Assembly: GCF_022539315.1 (NCBI RefSeq)
Contig: NC_066336.1
Span: 5,522,600-5,586,599 of the forward strand
Reading direction: 5' to 3'
Source: Serinus canaria
Lineage: Eukaryota; Chordata; Aves; Passeriformes; Fringillidae
DNA length: 64,000 nt
In this document: positions 46,549 to 62,400 of the stretch, piece by piece
How positions within the stretch are numbered: the stretch's first letter is position 1
How the letters are laid out: every line of letters starts with the position of its first letter
Position numbers and translations under genes: made by a program
The notes under the pieces: model-generated
The model's database searches: none
The model's input: only the letters and a program-made list of their open reading frames with translations
What the model was told of the DNA's origin: nothing

Positions 46549-46554
46549 TTTATT
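46549..46554 (-). terminator. RSRP1 polyadenylation signal
   Basis: AATAAA on the minus strand, about 310 nt after the RSRP1 stop. Further AATAAA-like hexamers at 46157-46172 could serve a longer 3' UTR. SYF2 and RSRP1 therefore converge with 0.2-0.6 kb between their ends. Confidence 0.65.
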
Positions 46555-46860
46555 CACTTGAAGTAAACAGTTACACAAGGTAAATCCAGGTGTTCAAAGA
46601 ACAGCTACTCAACTGTGGTTTAGAAAAAGTTACCCACCTGTGAGTTCTAGTCCAATAAAGCAATATAAAATATTTACAAATATACACAAGATTCCCATCT
46701 GTGGCTTCTGGATCTGTGTGCTCTCTATCTGAAAGAGAAACCTAAGATTCCAAAAATTAAGACCTCAAAATAAATACTCAGTATTAACAAGTCTTCAAGC
46801 CCTCAGAATCTCCCCCTCTCTGCAGAGGGTGCCAAGTGCTCAGTCTGACAGGGACTCCCC

Positions 46861-49550
46861 TCAGCGTGCCCGGAACAGGGAGCTTTTGGGTGAGAAGTTC
46901 AGGAATGTTTTCTTCTCCTCCTTCTTGACAGGAACCCACTGCCCATAGGGGCTTCCCTTCCTGTCATCCTCCCTGGGTGGAGAAACCACTGGCTCCTTCA
47001 CCACAACATGGCTCACTGGCTTCTGCAGGGCAGGCTTGGCCATTGTGTTCTGGGGAAAAAAAAGACATTTCCTGTGAGAAAAGGTGCTAAAACCAAGGGG
47101 TGGTTTATCTCTGCTGATCACATAAATAATATAAACGTTTTCTCTCCAGCTCCTGGAACTCCTGATGCTTATACTGGGTATCAATCATGTGCACTTAACA
47201 CAGGAGAAATCCCTGAATCTTGAGTTTGCATTATTAAAACATGTAACTTGAGACAAGCTGTGTTTTAAACTGGTTCTAGTTTAAAATTGCACAGGTTGAG
47301 GGTGAACACTTATTTCAATACACTGCTGAGGTGTATTCAGGGTGTTCTCCCAACTCCAGCAGGGAAATCATTAGCAAGCATTAAGTTCCTTTTGTTACTG
47401 TTCTTTGGGAAAAGCAGGGACTGCATCACTCACATTAGGGCTGAAGGAAATGCTCCTCTGGATGGTTGCTCTCTCCATGCCAGCCTTGGTCACGTCCTCA
47501 GCTGCACTCCCAGGTTGCTAAAGAAGAGCAGACACAGCTTAGGAGGGGATCCCTGACCCAGGGCACAGCACAGCTTTCTGTGGAGTGGTTCAGTATTTCA
47601 GCTAAAGTGGCTGCAAAGCTCCAGCACAGCAGTGCTGAGCCCAGAGTGCAGGCAGCACCTGCCCGAGGCAGCCGTGCCCATTCCCGGGGCAGTGGAGGCA
47701 GCTCCAGCCCCGTTCCAGCCCAGAGAGGACTCAGGGCCCCAGCACGAGCTCCACACCAGAGCAGGGACAGCGAGGGGCGGCAGCTCTGCACACCCATCCT
47801 CTGGAGAACAACAATAAACTTATCTGCAAGGGATGCAGGCCTCTTCTTCTGTACTCTCTCAACATCTGGAATATATTGCATATGTTTATGAAAGGGATGC
47901 CTGCAGCATTTGTGTCAAACCCTCAGCAAATTCACTTCCCTTTCCAAGAGCAGCACCTGAGCCAGGCAGTGGCTGCAGGTTTGTATTTACTGTGACTCAG
48001 GGGAACACACCACGACAGAACCAAACTAAAATTCACTTTAAGCTGCTCGAGTTTCTCCCTCCCTTCAATTCACAGCAGCTACAGCCCACAAAGTCCCTTA
48101 ATTACCACCAGATTTTCTTCCTCATGTCTGGAACCATAGTCATGATTTCTATAAGACAGAAATAAAGTATGTAAAATGCATTGTGTGCTTGGGTATGGGA
48201 TTTCTGGGAAACAGTTTGTTGCACATGAAAAGCTTTTAACAGTTAAAAAAGGCACAAAGATTGAACCTTAAAAAAAAAAATAACCCCAGACTATTCACTA
48301 GGTTTGGCAAGGAGACTCCTGGTTTTAGGTCAGAAAGGCATACACTAGTGGAATTCATGGGAATATCCCATGAGGAGAACAAGTCCAAGGAACAAGTCTC
48401 CTCTCCTTCCCCAGCTGCCCCTACTGGACACTCCGGGGTCAACCTCCTCCAAGAGGGCCTCTGTGCTTCCAGCTTAAGGCAAAGCCTCAAGGCTTCTGGA
48501 GAAGTTTTTGTTCAAGAGTTTGAGCTCATAAGCACAACCTCCACGGTTGGACTACAGCACAGCCATGCAGACAAGTCGAAGAGGTGTTTACCTTTTCAGG
48601 GAGAACACTCCATACTTACCTCAGCTGACTCCGTGGCTTCCTCACGCTCTTGCTTCTCAGTTTTGATCTCCTTGGCAGGAGCAGAGATCTTCAGGCTGGC
48701 TGGCAGGACAATGTTGTCTGTTCCCAGAGCTTTGGCAGCATTGGCTTTTGCAATTTCCAGGAGTTCCCTTTTGTCTAGAGGAGGAAGGAATTTAAAAAGT
48801 GCTTTGTGTTACATTAAAATCCACGTGTACCTACTCAAGCCTAAAACCCATCACAGCCTGTCCCCTGTGCCAATTACTGTCCTGAAGAACAACTTCTATT
48901 ACATCTGTACTGCAATTTTTAATACGTTTGTCCAACCACACTGAGGTTCCCCTCACTCGGCCTTTACAAACCAAGCGAGTGAAGGACAGACAGACAATCT
49001 GCCCGGCCCAAACGAACCCCCCTGCCAGGCTCTCCCCAGAGCCCTCCGTACCTTTCTCGCTGAGGTGCAGCGGGGAGTGGCTCCGCGAGCGGGAGCGGCT
49101 CCTCCAGCCCCGGTAGGCCTCGGGGTAGACGGTTCTCCCGAAGCCGTAGTAGCGCCGGCCGCGGGAGCGCGAGCGGCTCCGTGAGTAGGAGCGGCGGTAG
49201 CAGGCCCTGCCGCGGGACCAGGAGCGGGAGCGGCGCCGGCTGTAGCGGTGCCGGTAGCGCCGGGGCCGGTAGCGGCCGCGGTAGCGCCGGGAGCCGCGGG
49301 AGCGCGAGCGGCTGCGCGAGTAGGAGCGGGAGCGGCGCCGGGAGCGGCGGGAGAGGCGGCGCCGGGACCGGGAGCGCGAGCGGCTCCAGCTGCGCGAGGA
49401 GCGGCCCGAGGAGCTGCTGGAGCTGGAGCTGCACGAGGAGCGGCTGGAGGAGCGGCTGGAGCTGGAGCGGGCACAGCTCCGCCGGGAGCGCGCCGGGGAC
49501 TCCCTGTGCTCGGGAGAACCCAGCGTCAGGTCGTCCATGAACTCTGCCAT
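46861..49550 (-). CDS. RSRP1: RSRP1, arginine/serine-rich protein 1 (C1orf63 orthologue), 4 coding exons, 308 aa
   Basis: Nuclear SR-like protein thought to affect splicing; molecular role poorly known. Coding exons: 49550-49052, 48774-48620, 47517-47434 and 47049-46861 (927 nt, in phase). The start [15 protein letters not shown] aligns with the human N-terminus, and the exon's acceptor lies at 49640. Residues about 17-160 are RS, RY and RSRS repeats ending in [16 protein letters not shown], the family's best-conserved motif. Exon 2 gives [15 protein letters not shown]. The 28-codon exon [13 protein letters not shown]...[11 protein letters not shown] and the last exon [11 protein letters not shown]...[11 protein letters not shown] match human exons. 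The bird protein continues about 22 residues past the human end (human stops at WIPI) with [19 protein letters not shown] longer frame upstream of the ATG is intronic. Noncoding exons probably lie at 50760-50705 and above 50821. Confidence 0.95.
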
Positions 49551-49839
49551 GTCGGCCGTCTGCCCCGCGCTGCCTTTCTGGGTGCTCTCAGCCGCCAACT
49601 CGGGTTTGGCTGCTGCTCTGCAGTGCCCCGTCTCTGTTCCTGGGGGGAGAGGCAAGGTCAGCGTTAATGGGCACCAGGGCACTTCCTCAGCAACAACAAA
49701 CACAGCGAGGCTAGGGATAATTATACACCTCAACAATCCCAGCCACCTTCCAGTGACAGCTGAGCTCCGCAGCTCCCTCTCCTGCACTCAGCCACAAAAT
49801 TGAAACACGAGGTTGCGTGAAAAAAGAAAGGTTTCAGTT

Positions 49840-50480
49840 TAAACCATGAGTGGTTGGTTCTGTGTGGAATTTTGGAAAGAAGTAAGTCTGTGTGGGTTTT
49901 AAGTGTAATTCTTTACGCAGTACCTTTTTTCCTCCAAAAAGGAGGAAAATCTTGATATTCTTGAGAATTTTCAAGGCATTTCATCGCCCACTATGATACA
50001 TCTGTGATACAAAATAACCATTTGCCGGCACCTCAGTACAAAGTGAGGACTTTTCTGCTACAATTCCAGGCAGGTTTTCACTTCAACAAGCGGAAATGAA
50101 AGTATCTTCTAAGTATAAAGCAGCTAAGATCTTGTCTGTATCTTGTAATAAAACTCATGGCACACAGCGCGGCACATCCCAGCAGTGCATGCAACAAGCT
50201 GCTGTTAAAAACGCTCTGTGCAAAGCCGGGTGATGATTCAGCGGCCGTGACTGGCACAGGACGCAGTACTTCTTATATTAATAATTAAAATGGCTGTCCC
50301 TGGAGTGGCAGCCATTTTATGGCTACAAAGGTTACTCCGGGTAAGGATCTTATCACAAGACTTAAGCCCAGAGTTACGTAACCAGTTTACAGTTTAGGGA
50401 AGCTCGCTCTGACACGGAATTTCTATTTAGCGCTCGGTGCAAAGCGAGGTTAGCCAACAAATCCAACCCCCGCACTGAAA
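49840..50480 (-). promoter_or_regulatory. Unusual unique sequence in RSRP1 5' intron, candidate regulated or conserved intronic element
   Basis: Non-repetitive, moderately AT-rich sequence between the coding exon and CpG island. It contains a perfect 10-bp inverted repeat (AAAATGGCTG / CAGCCATTTT, 50287-50296 and 50309-50318, 12-nt loop). SR-family genes often carry conserved poison exons in such introns; this is inference from position and composition. Confidence 0.35.
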
Positions 50481-50639
50481 TCTGTTTAAAACGTAACTTG
50501 CGGGAGAGCTGTCAGACGCACTTCTCTCGCTACTACTCCACGCAAAGTTTCACTATTTCACCTTTACGCCAGGAACAAGGTCACACTGCCGGGACGGTAA
50601 TAAGAGAAACCCCCAAGTGCCGCCTGCCATCGCCACCCC

Positions 50640-54746
<4,107 letters not shown>

Positions 54747-55052
54747 ACCCCCCTGGAGTGCCCTGGCCTTCAACTGCACCCCTCAAGTTTTGTAAAACGT
54801 TTTGTAAACCTTCCATCGTGTCTGAAGAGGAATCAAGGAAAGCTGAAAGCACTAAATCCAGCTCTATTCTGGTTATTTTTTTTACTCTTGTACGTCCACT
54901 TCAGTGTTGTGGTGTTTTTGAGAAATGTAAAATTGCTACAAACAACAGTGGAGTCACTTTTCTAAAATGATGTTTGTTACAAACAAAAGGAGAGTGGAAT
55001 ATGGATGTATTTAACCAGCTCTTTCTATGATGTTATTTACACTCCAAGACTT

Positions 55053-55058
55053 ATTAAA
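55053..55058 (+). terminator. Possible TMEM50A polyadenylation signal
   Basis: ATTAAA about 310 nt after the TMEM50A stop. No AATAAA was seen closer. A longer 3' UTR is possible. Confidence 0.4.
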
Positions 55059-55509
55059 AATGCATTTAAACAACCTTTTAACAGATATTTATTAAATGTT
55101 TCCTATATCTGGGCAATATAACCATTTCTTCAATTTCAAAACTTGCTGCTGTGTGCCTTCTCTTGTGTCATTCAGAACTGTGGTGGTTTGGGATTTTTCT
55201 TTTCCCCCCATCCCTGAATATTTCCTTTATCCTCTGGTGATAAAGAGGGAAGTGTCTGGGAAGGAACAACTCACAGTTGTGTGCAGAAGGTTTGGGCAGC
55301 TGCTGCACTCCTGCTGGCTCTTTGGGAACAAGGAAAACTGGCCCTTCCTGTGCAAGGCTGCATTCCTGGGGAGCTGCAGGGATCTGCTGATCCATCAGGG
55401 AGTGCATCAGGCCAGGGAGCCTCATCAAAGGCTCAGCCTGTCACGAGCTCCCTCTCTCACTGCTCCCAGGGTGCTGAAGGAAGGGAAACAGCCACGGTTC
55501 AGTTCTCTC

Positions 55510-55515
55510 TTTATT
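55510..55515 (-). terminator. RH gene polyadenylation signal
   Basis: AATAAA on the minus strand within CCTAATAAAGAGAG, about 950 nt after the proposed RH stop. It makes RH and TMEM50A tail-to-tail. Confidence 0.6.
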
Positions 55516-56464
55516 AGGTAAGCACTGCTGGGAGGTTTTCTATGTCAACTGTTTCTGGAAGAAACAAACACTGAGGACCACTGGAAGCCAGGGCTCAGTG
55601 GCAGAGAATGCTGTGTGCCCAAAGTCCTGCATCCCAGAATGGGGGCACAGCACTGAGGCCATCCCTGTGCTGTCCCCCAGGCACTGCCCTGGGCTCTGTC
55701 TGTGTTTTACACTTGGCAGCAAACCCCAGGGGCATCAGGAACACCACCCACACCTCAACTTTGGCCATCAGAACCTCCCAACATCCAGATCTTTCCAGGA
55801 GTTCAGTCAGGCAGGATGCAGAGTTCTGGCTCTGCTCCAGCTCACTCATCCAACCCTGGCTTGTCAAGGCCTTCAGCAGAATCAGTTCAGCTTAAAAACT
55901 GGAGTGATTTCCTAGATAAGAAGTGCTCCTTGAGAAATGACACTTCCAGATTATCATTTTGCCTTGTAAACTCAAGAGCTAAAAATAGTTTAATGTTTCC
56001 AAGCATTTGGAGTGATAAGCCATGAATGCAGACAACTTTTTTGTACATATCTTCAAAAAACTATTTAAGGTAAGGCCAACAAAGCAGAAAAGCTGCAGGC
56101 ACCTGAAGTTTGCATCTGTGAATTCACACTCTGTATCTCTCAAGAATAACTGGAACAGTTTAGTTTTTGAGTGTGCATTGGGGTGGCTTCTGTGGGCCTG
56201 AGAATTGGTATTTCAGTGCTCTCTGAATCCATCATAGCTGTTCAGTTTTTCTGGTGATAAAGAGGAAAATCTTATCTTGGTCCTGTCTGTCAGCTGGGAT
56301 CCTCCACTCAAAATCCAACAGACAAGTGGGGAAACTGTGAACACAAACATTCTTGTATCAGAACATCAAATCATCACAGGAAAACCCCCCAAACCAAGAG
56401 AAAAGCTGATTAAAAGCTTATTTTCACCCATTTGTTATTCCTGTAATTGAGACACAGCCTCACA

Positions 56465-59400
56465 TCAGCACCTAAGGGTGCCCAAGGACTGTTTGTGCCT
56501 CAAAATGTGCTGGGGAAAGGAAAAACCCCTTTTCCCCCCATATTTTTGATTCAAATACCTCGAGTTCTTCATCCAGGTGCTAAATGAACTCCCCCACAGG
56601 GAATCTAAAATCATTTTTAAACTCACCTCCCAGTAAGACTGGTCATCAAAGTACTTGGAGACGTGCACAGCTTTCAGCAGTTTGATGTTTAAGATCAAAC
56701 CTGTTGGTAAAAAGAGAGATCCAAAATAAACACCAGGGCAAGGGGAGGATTGTGTGTGACAGGAGATTCTTGGCAACATTTATCCAAATGTAACAGATCT
56801 AAACACAAATTCAGACCTAAATCCTCCAGCAGAGCCCCCCTGACTCTAGCTGGCCTTCAATACCAAGAGGCTGGCCAGGATCAAGGCTTGGGATACCAAA
56901 AATGAATTACTTTAGGTAAAACCCCATTAAACAGCTGCTAGATTATGAAAACCCATCAAAGTGATGAGTTTCTTGCATGAGAAGTGCCTGTGTATCTAAA
57001 GCCATCTGGCTTATCAGCACTGTCAGTTTGGGATCTCTGGATTTTTGAACAATTGGTTAAACACTGAATGTTTGGTTATTTCTGCTGGGTGGTTTCTGAA
57101 GATCTATTCCTTCTTCATGACACCTAAAGTAATGGAAAGGTTTAACTAAATTCAAACACTCCAAAACTCATTGTAGGGGGTGTTTCCCAGCAATTTTCAC
57201 TGGCCATTTCTCTGTTGCTCCAGACAGAATTAGAGGCTGGGGAAAAGCAGCAGCTGCCACAAACCAGAGCACTCCACGGGAGCCACGTGAGGGCTGCTGC
57301 TCCCAAAGCAGCAAAAAGTCCCAAAATTCCCAAAATCTCTTGATCAAAGGGCTGCAGCTGGGCTGAGGCAGCTCCTGGTGCTATTGAAACTTTGCACATT
57401 TGCTCCAAATGGCCTAAAAAGTGACAAGCCCCACATTGGGGCATCTTCTGTCAGTAAGACAACACCCAAAAGTGAAGTGTTTTCATCTTCACACCTCTCC
57501 TGTCTGCAGGTTGAAGGCAGGTTAAAATAAACCTTGGTTAAAATAAAACTTCAGCACTGAAAGAATGGTGCTGCTGGGTTATTTCTGTGCAAAACAGCTC
57601 GGGCTGGGAGGAGTCCCTGGCACTCGTGTTCCCATTTATCCCACAGGTGATTTACCCAGAGAAACTTGCTCCAAGGAAAGAAAGGGATTCCTGGGATGTG
57701 CCAGTACTGACCTGTAACCAAACCTGTGACCAAGGCAGTGCTGATGGTCTGGCAGAAGGCACCAATATTAACAAAGGCATCATAACCCAGTCTGAAAAGC
57801 AAAAAAAGCATTTCACCTTTTATTTAGCATTACCACTGTGAATGAATCTGCATCTATCAGAATCTCTCACAGAAGCTGCAATTCTCAAACCTGCAGCTGC
57901 AGTGAGATGTTTTAGGAACATTCCAGAAGCCTGATGCAGACTTCAGTAGATTTATTTTGTCCATTCTTTTGGTATTAAAACTTCTTTAAATGTTTCATTG
58001 AGAACATGATGAGAAGTGTCAGGCCCTCATGCTGCACTCTCATTTCTCCCTCCCTCCTGAGCTCCCCAAAACATCCCAAACCCTAAAGTGATTCTTGGAG
58101 GGAGGCACATGCCCAGTCTGCTCGACTCTCAAATTCCTTTTTACTGACTTTTTTTTTTTCCTTTGGACTTCAGGGCTTATCTTGGGTTACCTGATATAAA
58201 ACAATGTGTCTGTGATGACATCAGGCTCTCTGGATGTCTGACAACTCTTCTCAGGGCACACTGCAGTGATGATTATTTATCTTCATTATTTAATACAAGA
58301 ATTTATGTACCTGGATAATTCATTCCATTGTGTCTCAGTCCCCCTTGCTACAACTTTGAGAACAACAGCAGCCACAGCTCCCAGCACAGCAGGCAAACCA
58401 AAAGTGAAATGAACTCCAGAAGTATCCTGCAGCTTCAAGGCAGGATTAAAGCACCTCTGGGAAGAAGAAAAGGTTTAATTGACACCCAGAAACACAAGCT
58501 GGTAATTGCAGATCAGCTGTTGCAGACCTGGAGGATAAATTTGCTCTCAGGAGCTGCAATCCCGTGCTCTGCTCAAACCACCTCAGGTTTCCCAGCTTGG
58601 AAAAGAGGTTTCCCTTGGGGAATCCTGCTGGCAGATTTACACAGCAGCATTTGGGGGGGTGTTGAGCATTACCTGCACACAGTGAGATCCCAGGATGGCG
58701 ATGACACTGCCCAGCAGCCCCAGAATCATGGCAATCCAAGGGTGCTTTATGAGCTCTGCTGTGTAACTGACGGTGACCCCTCCAGCCAGGACGGCGCTGC
58801 GGATGTCAGCCTGCAACAGCAACACCGAGGCAGGGACTTCTTACTAGGGCTAGTAGGGCTACTCAGGGACTTCTTACTAGGGCTAGTAGGGCTACAGCAG
58901 GGACTTCTTACTAGGGCTTGTAGGGCTACAGCAGGGACTTCTTACTAGGGCTTGTAGGGCTACTCAGGGACTTACTAGGGCTAGTAGGGCTACTCAGGGA
59001 CTTCTTACTAGGTCTAGTAGGGCTACAGCAGGGACTTCTTACTAGGGCTTGTAGGGCTACAGCAGGGACTTCTTACTAGGGCTTGTAGGGCTACAGCAGG
59101 GACTTCTTACAAGGGCTTGTAGGGGTACAGCAGGGACTTCTTACTAGGGCTTGTAGGGGTACAGCAAGGGGTGGTGCCTTCACACTGAAAGAGGGAAGGT
59201 GCAGATTCAATACTGGGAGGGAATCCTTCCCTGTGAGGGTGGGGAGGCCCTGGAAGTGTCCAAGGCCAGGCTGGACAGGGCTTGGAGCCACCTGGGACAG
59301 TGGGAGGTGTCCCTGCCACGGCAGGGGGTGGGTTGAGGTGGCCTTTGATGCCCCTTCCCATCCAAACCCCTCTGTGAGTCTGTGACTGTCAGGCCCTGGA

Positions 59401-62400
59401 CAAGGTTTCAGTTAAGAGCTGTTGTATTTCCAGTGTATTCCTGAGGGTACCAGAAAATCTCTTTGAACAGAAAAACCCCATGCAGGGTTTCCCCTCGTCC
59501 TTACCATTCTGAATTTGCCATCCTTGGAGGTCAGAGCAGACAACATGAAGGCAGCCACAGCACTCACTGCCAGGGCCAAGTAAGTGCTGAGCACTGTTTT
59601 CATTTTCTCGGACCCAGCCAGGATGGAATTGAAGCTTGGCCAGAACACCCAGACAAACACAGTGCCTTGGGGACAAGGAAAGAGACCCTCAGCAGCTGCT
59701 CTGAAGCACAGGGAACCCGTCACTGCCTGTCTCTGGAGGGCTCCAGCCCACAGTGTGCATTCACTGCAATTCCCAAGCCTTTCCCAAAGCAGAGCTGCTC
59801 TAGGGTCGCTCCCAGAGAGGAGCTGTCAGTGACCACACGATTCCCTAGCAGGAACAAAACCAGGCTCTGCTCCAATGGGCAGCGTTTGGGAAGGCCAGGC
59901 TCCTGGAGTGAGTGCCCTGCCTGGCAGCAGGCATCCCTCCTCACCTGCCCGGGGCAGCACTGCACACTCCGAATTCCAGCCAGCAGAGGGACAGAGGGAC
60001 AGAGGGACAGAGGGACAGAGGGACCTCGGAGCAGCCCGGGCTGGCCCCACCCGGCCCTGTGGCCCTGGGCTGTGCACAGACTCCAACACAAACACAGGCC
60101 ACAGCTCCTTTGGCAATCCCAGCTGCTGTGCTTTGTTTCCAGCCCGTTCCCATCACTGATGTTGTGTTCCCCACCCCCCAGAGGTACCAGGCCCTTGTGC
60201 AATCCACCTGACAGTGGTATTTGATGTGCTCCTGTCCAAGATCCCTAACAGTGACACAGGCATTGTCACTATGAGGCACAAATCCAGTTTCCAGCAGCCC
60301 TGGCAGGCACTGATTTTGTACCAGCTTCTCTTGGCTCTGTGAAATCCAGTTTTCATTGCTAATATCCACGATTTCAGTGCACCAAGGCACAGATAACCCT
60401 GCCTCAGACAGGAGAGGCCATTTCAGCAACTCTAAACTTATGGTGGCACTGAGGACTCGTGAGATGATTCATCCTATTCCCATTGATCAGGCAGTTAATC
60501 AGTCATAAATACAGATATAAAATCCTCTGCAGCATTCTTATGAGGATCTGCTCAGCTCTGGAAATAAACAGCAAACAAGAACTCCAGGGACACAAAAGAG
60601 CAGCATGTAAATTTTGTATTCCCTAAACTGGGCAAAGACTGACTGAGAATGAGACTCTGTGGACCCCTGCAGGAAGCTCTGGGCTCAGCTGGTGGCAGTT
60701 GCACTACAGAAGTTGTGATTATAAAGACACCAAATTGCTTCCCTAAGAAAAGGGATGAAAGTCCCAGACACTGAGCCTGTCCCTCCCCAGCTCCTCTCTC
60801 GTGGGCCTGCCTGTATCACACTCCCCACCCCTCACCAAGCTTTATCTTTTTATTTCCCTTACCAGCAGGGACTGCCCTTTTCTATCTCTGTGCACCACCT
60901 GGACCAACAGCCTGAGCTCTGCTGAAACTCAAGTTATGAGCTCAGCTCTGGCTCACAGCCCCTCCCCAGCAAGCCAAGGGGACAATTTGGCCAGGAAAGG
61001 GAGTGGTGAACCTGGAGAAAGAACTGGCAACCTGGAGGAGCCTTTGTGCTGAGGTGGCAAAGCAAAGTGAGCCCCAGCTGTGGCAGGAGTGGCCTCTGGG
61101 CCAGGCAGGAAAGGAGCCACTGTCACCAACAGCAGCAGTTTCTGTGCTTGGCTGCATTCAGAGCTGCATTCTGCATTTAAACCCCAGCCCTGCCCATGTT
61201 CTCCCTGCAATGCCTCATGCAGCTGGGACATTCCAGGCAGGACTCACCCAGCACTGAGAACAGCTCGGACTTTGGGGTGCTCCTGTTCTTGTCCAGCCCT
61301 GGGGGAGCCTCGGGGAAGCGGGAGGCGAGTGCCAGACCGAAGTAGGCTCCAAAGAGGAACACGTGCATGGCAGAGAGGTGCTCTGGGACCTGCACCAACA
61401 GAACACTCACCATCTGTGGGCTGACCCAGGCCACACAAAGCCTCTGCTGCAGCTCCTGACAGAGCTGCTCCACAGCTCCAGTGACATTCCCCCCACGTAT
61501 CTGCAAATCCCACCAGGGTACCTCCAGGAACTTCCTGTTGATCCATCTGCTCACGTAGAAGAAGATTAATTCCACCAGGGTCATCACAATTAACTGCACA
61601 GGATTGGCCTTGCCCAGGATAGCTCCAGTGGAGATGACCACAGCAGTCATGCTCACAAGAGCCTTTGCTAGACTGCAAGAAAGAGAAGAAGGAACAACAA
61701 CTCAGTCTCAGGGTGACACCAGGGCCAATAAAAAGGAATCACACAGAGCAATGCACTTAAAAACCAAAAGCCCTCTAAAATGCCAGCAAGGGTGACTGTG
61801 CCCATCCCTACCAGGGCCCCACAAGGAGGCATTCACCTCCACAGGGAGCAACCAGCAGTTCTGCACTAGCCCAGCTCCAACATGAACACATTACCTTTCC
61901 AAACCAACTTGACTTTGCTTTCCCGTAAGGAAAACGAACAAATCTTCTGCCAGCACAGAGAACTGCACACCAAGAACAACGAGCAAGAAGTTGAACCCAG
62001 TGCTGCTAAAGCCATATCTTCTCAGAACCATCAGGAAGAAGCCAAATCCAAAAATCACCATGTGGTTGACATCTTGAAATGCTGCAGGACGGAAAAGAGC
62101 AAGACAGCAGTGAAATTATTAATGCAGATTTCTGGTTTAAAAAAAATAAAACAATTAAAAAATTACAATTAACTAAGAAGCCTTCAGATAAAAATTTAAG
62201 TGCCACCATTGTTTAGAGCATGCAAAGAATTCCAGAGCTTTCTTTCCAATGTATAATCAGAGAATAAATACCCTTAATGCTGAATTTATTTTTCCACACT
62301 GATCTGAGTGGATCAGGATGTGTAAATGGATCAGGATGGGGGCTGAGAGGTGAAAACCCCAACAGAAAACTGACCCAAATTACAATTTAGTCTTGGATCC

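Noticed and set aside
48964..49667. Long frames in other phases or the opposite strand over RSRP1 exon 2
   Set aside because: Shadows of the arginine/serine repeat codons.
48831..49787. RSRP1 frame extended upstream to an earlier Met at 49787
   Set aside because: A strong CCTCTCCCCCCAG acceptor at 49640 makes the upstream part intronic, and MAEFMDD matches the family N-terminus.
56090..56260. Other possible RH exon 10 acceptors (giving VPAAFLLC... or a two-residue tail)
   Set aside because: Pyrimidine tracts are weaker than the one ending at 56510 and none gives the human-like FPHLAVGF tail; kept only as alternatives.
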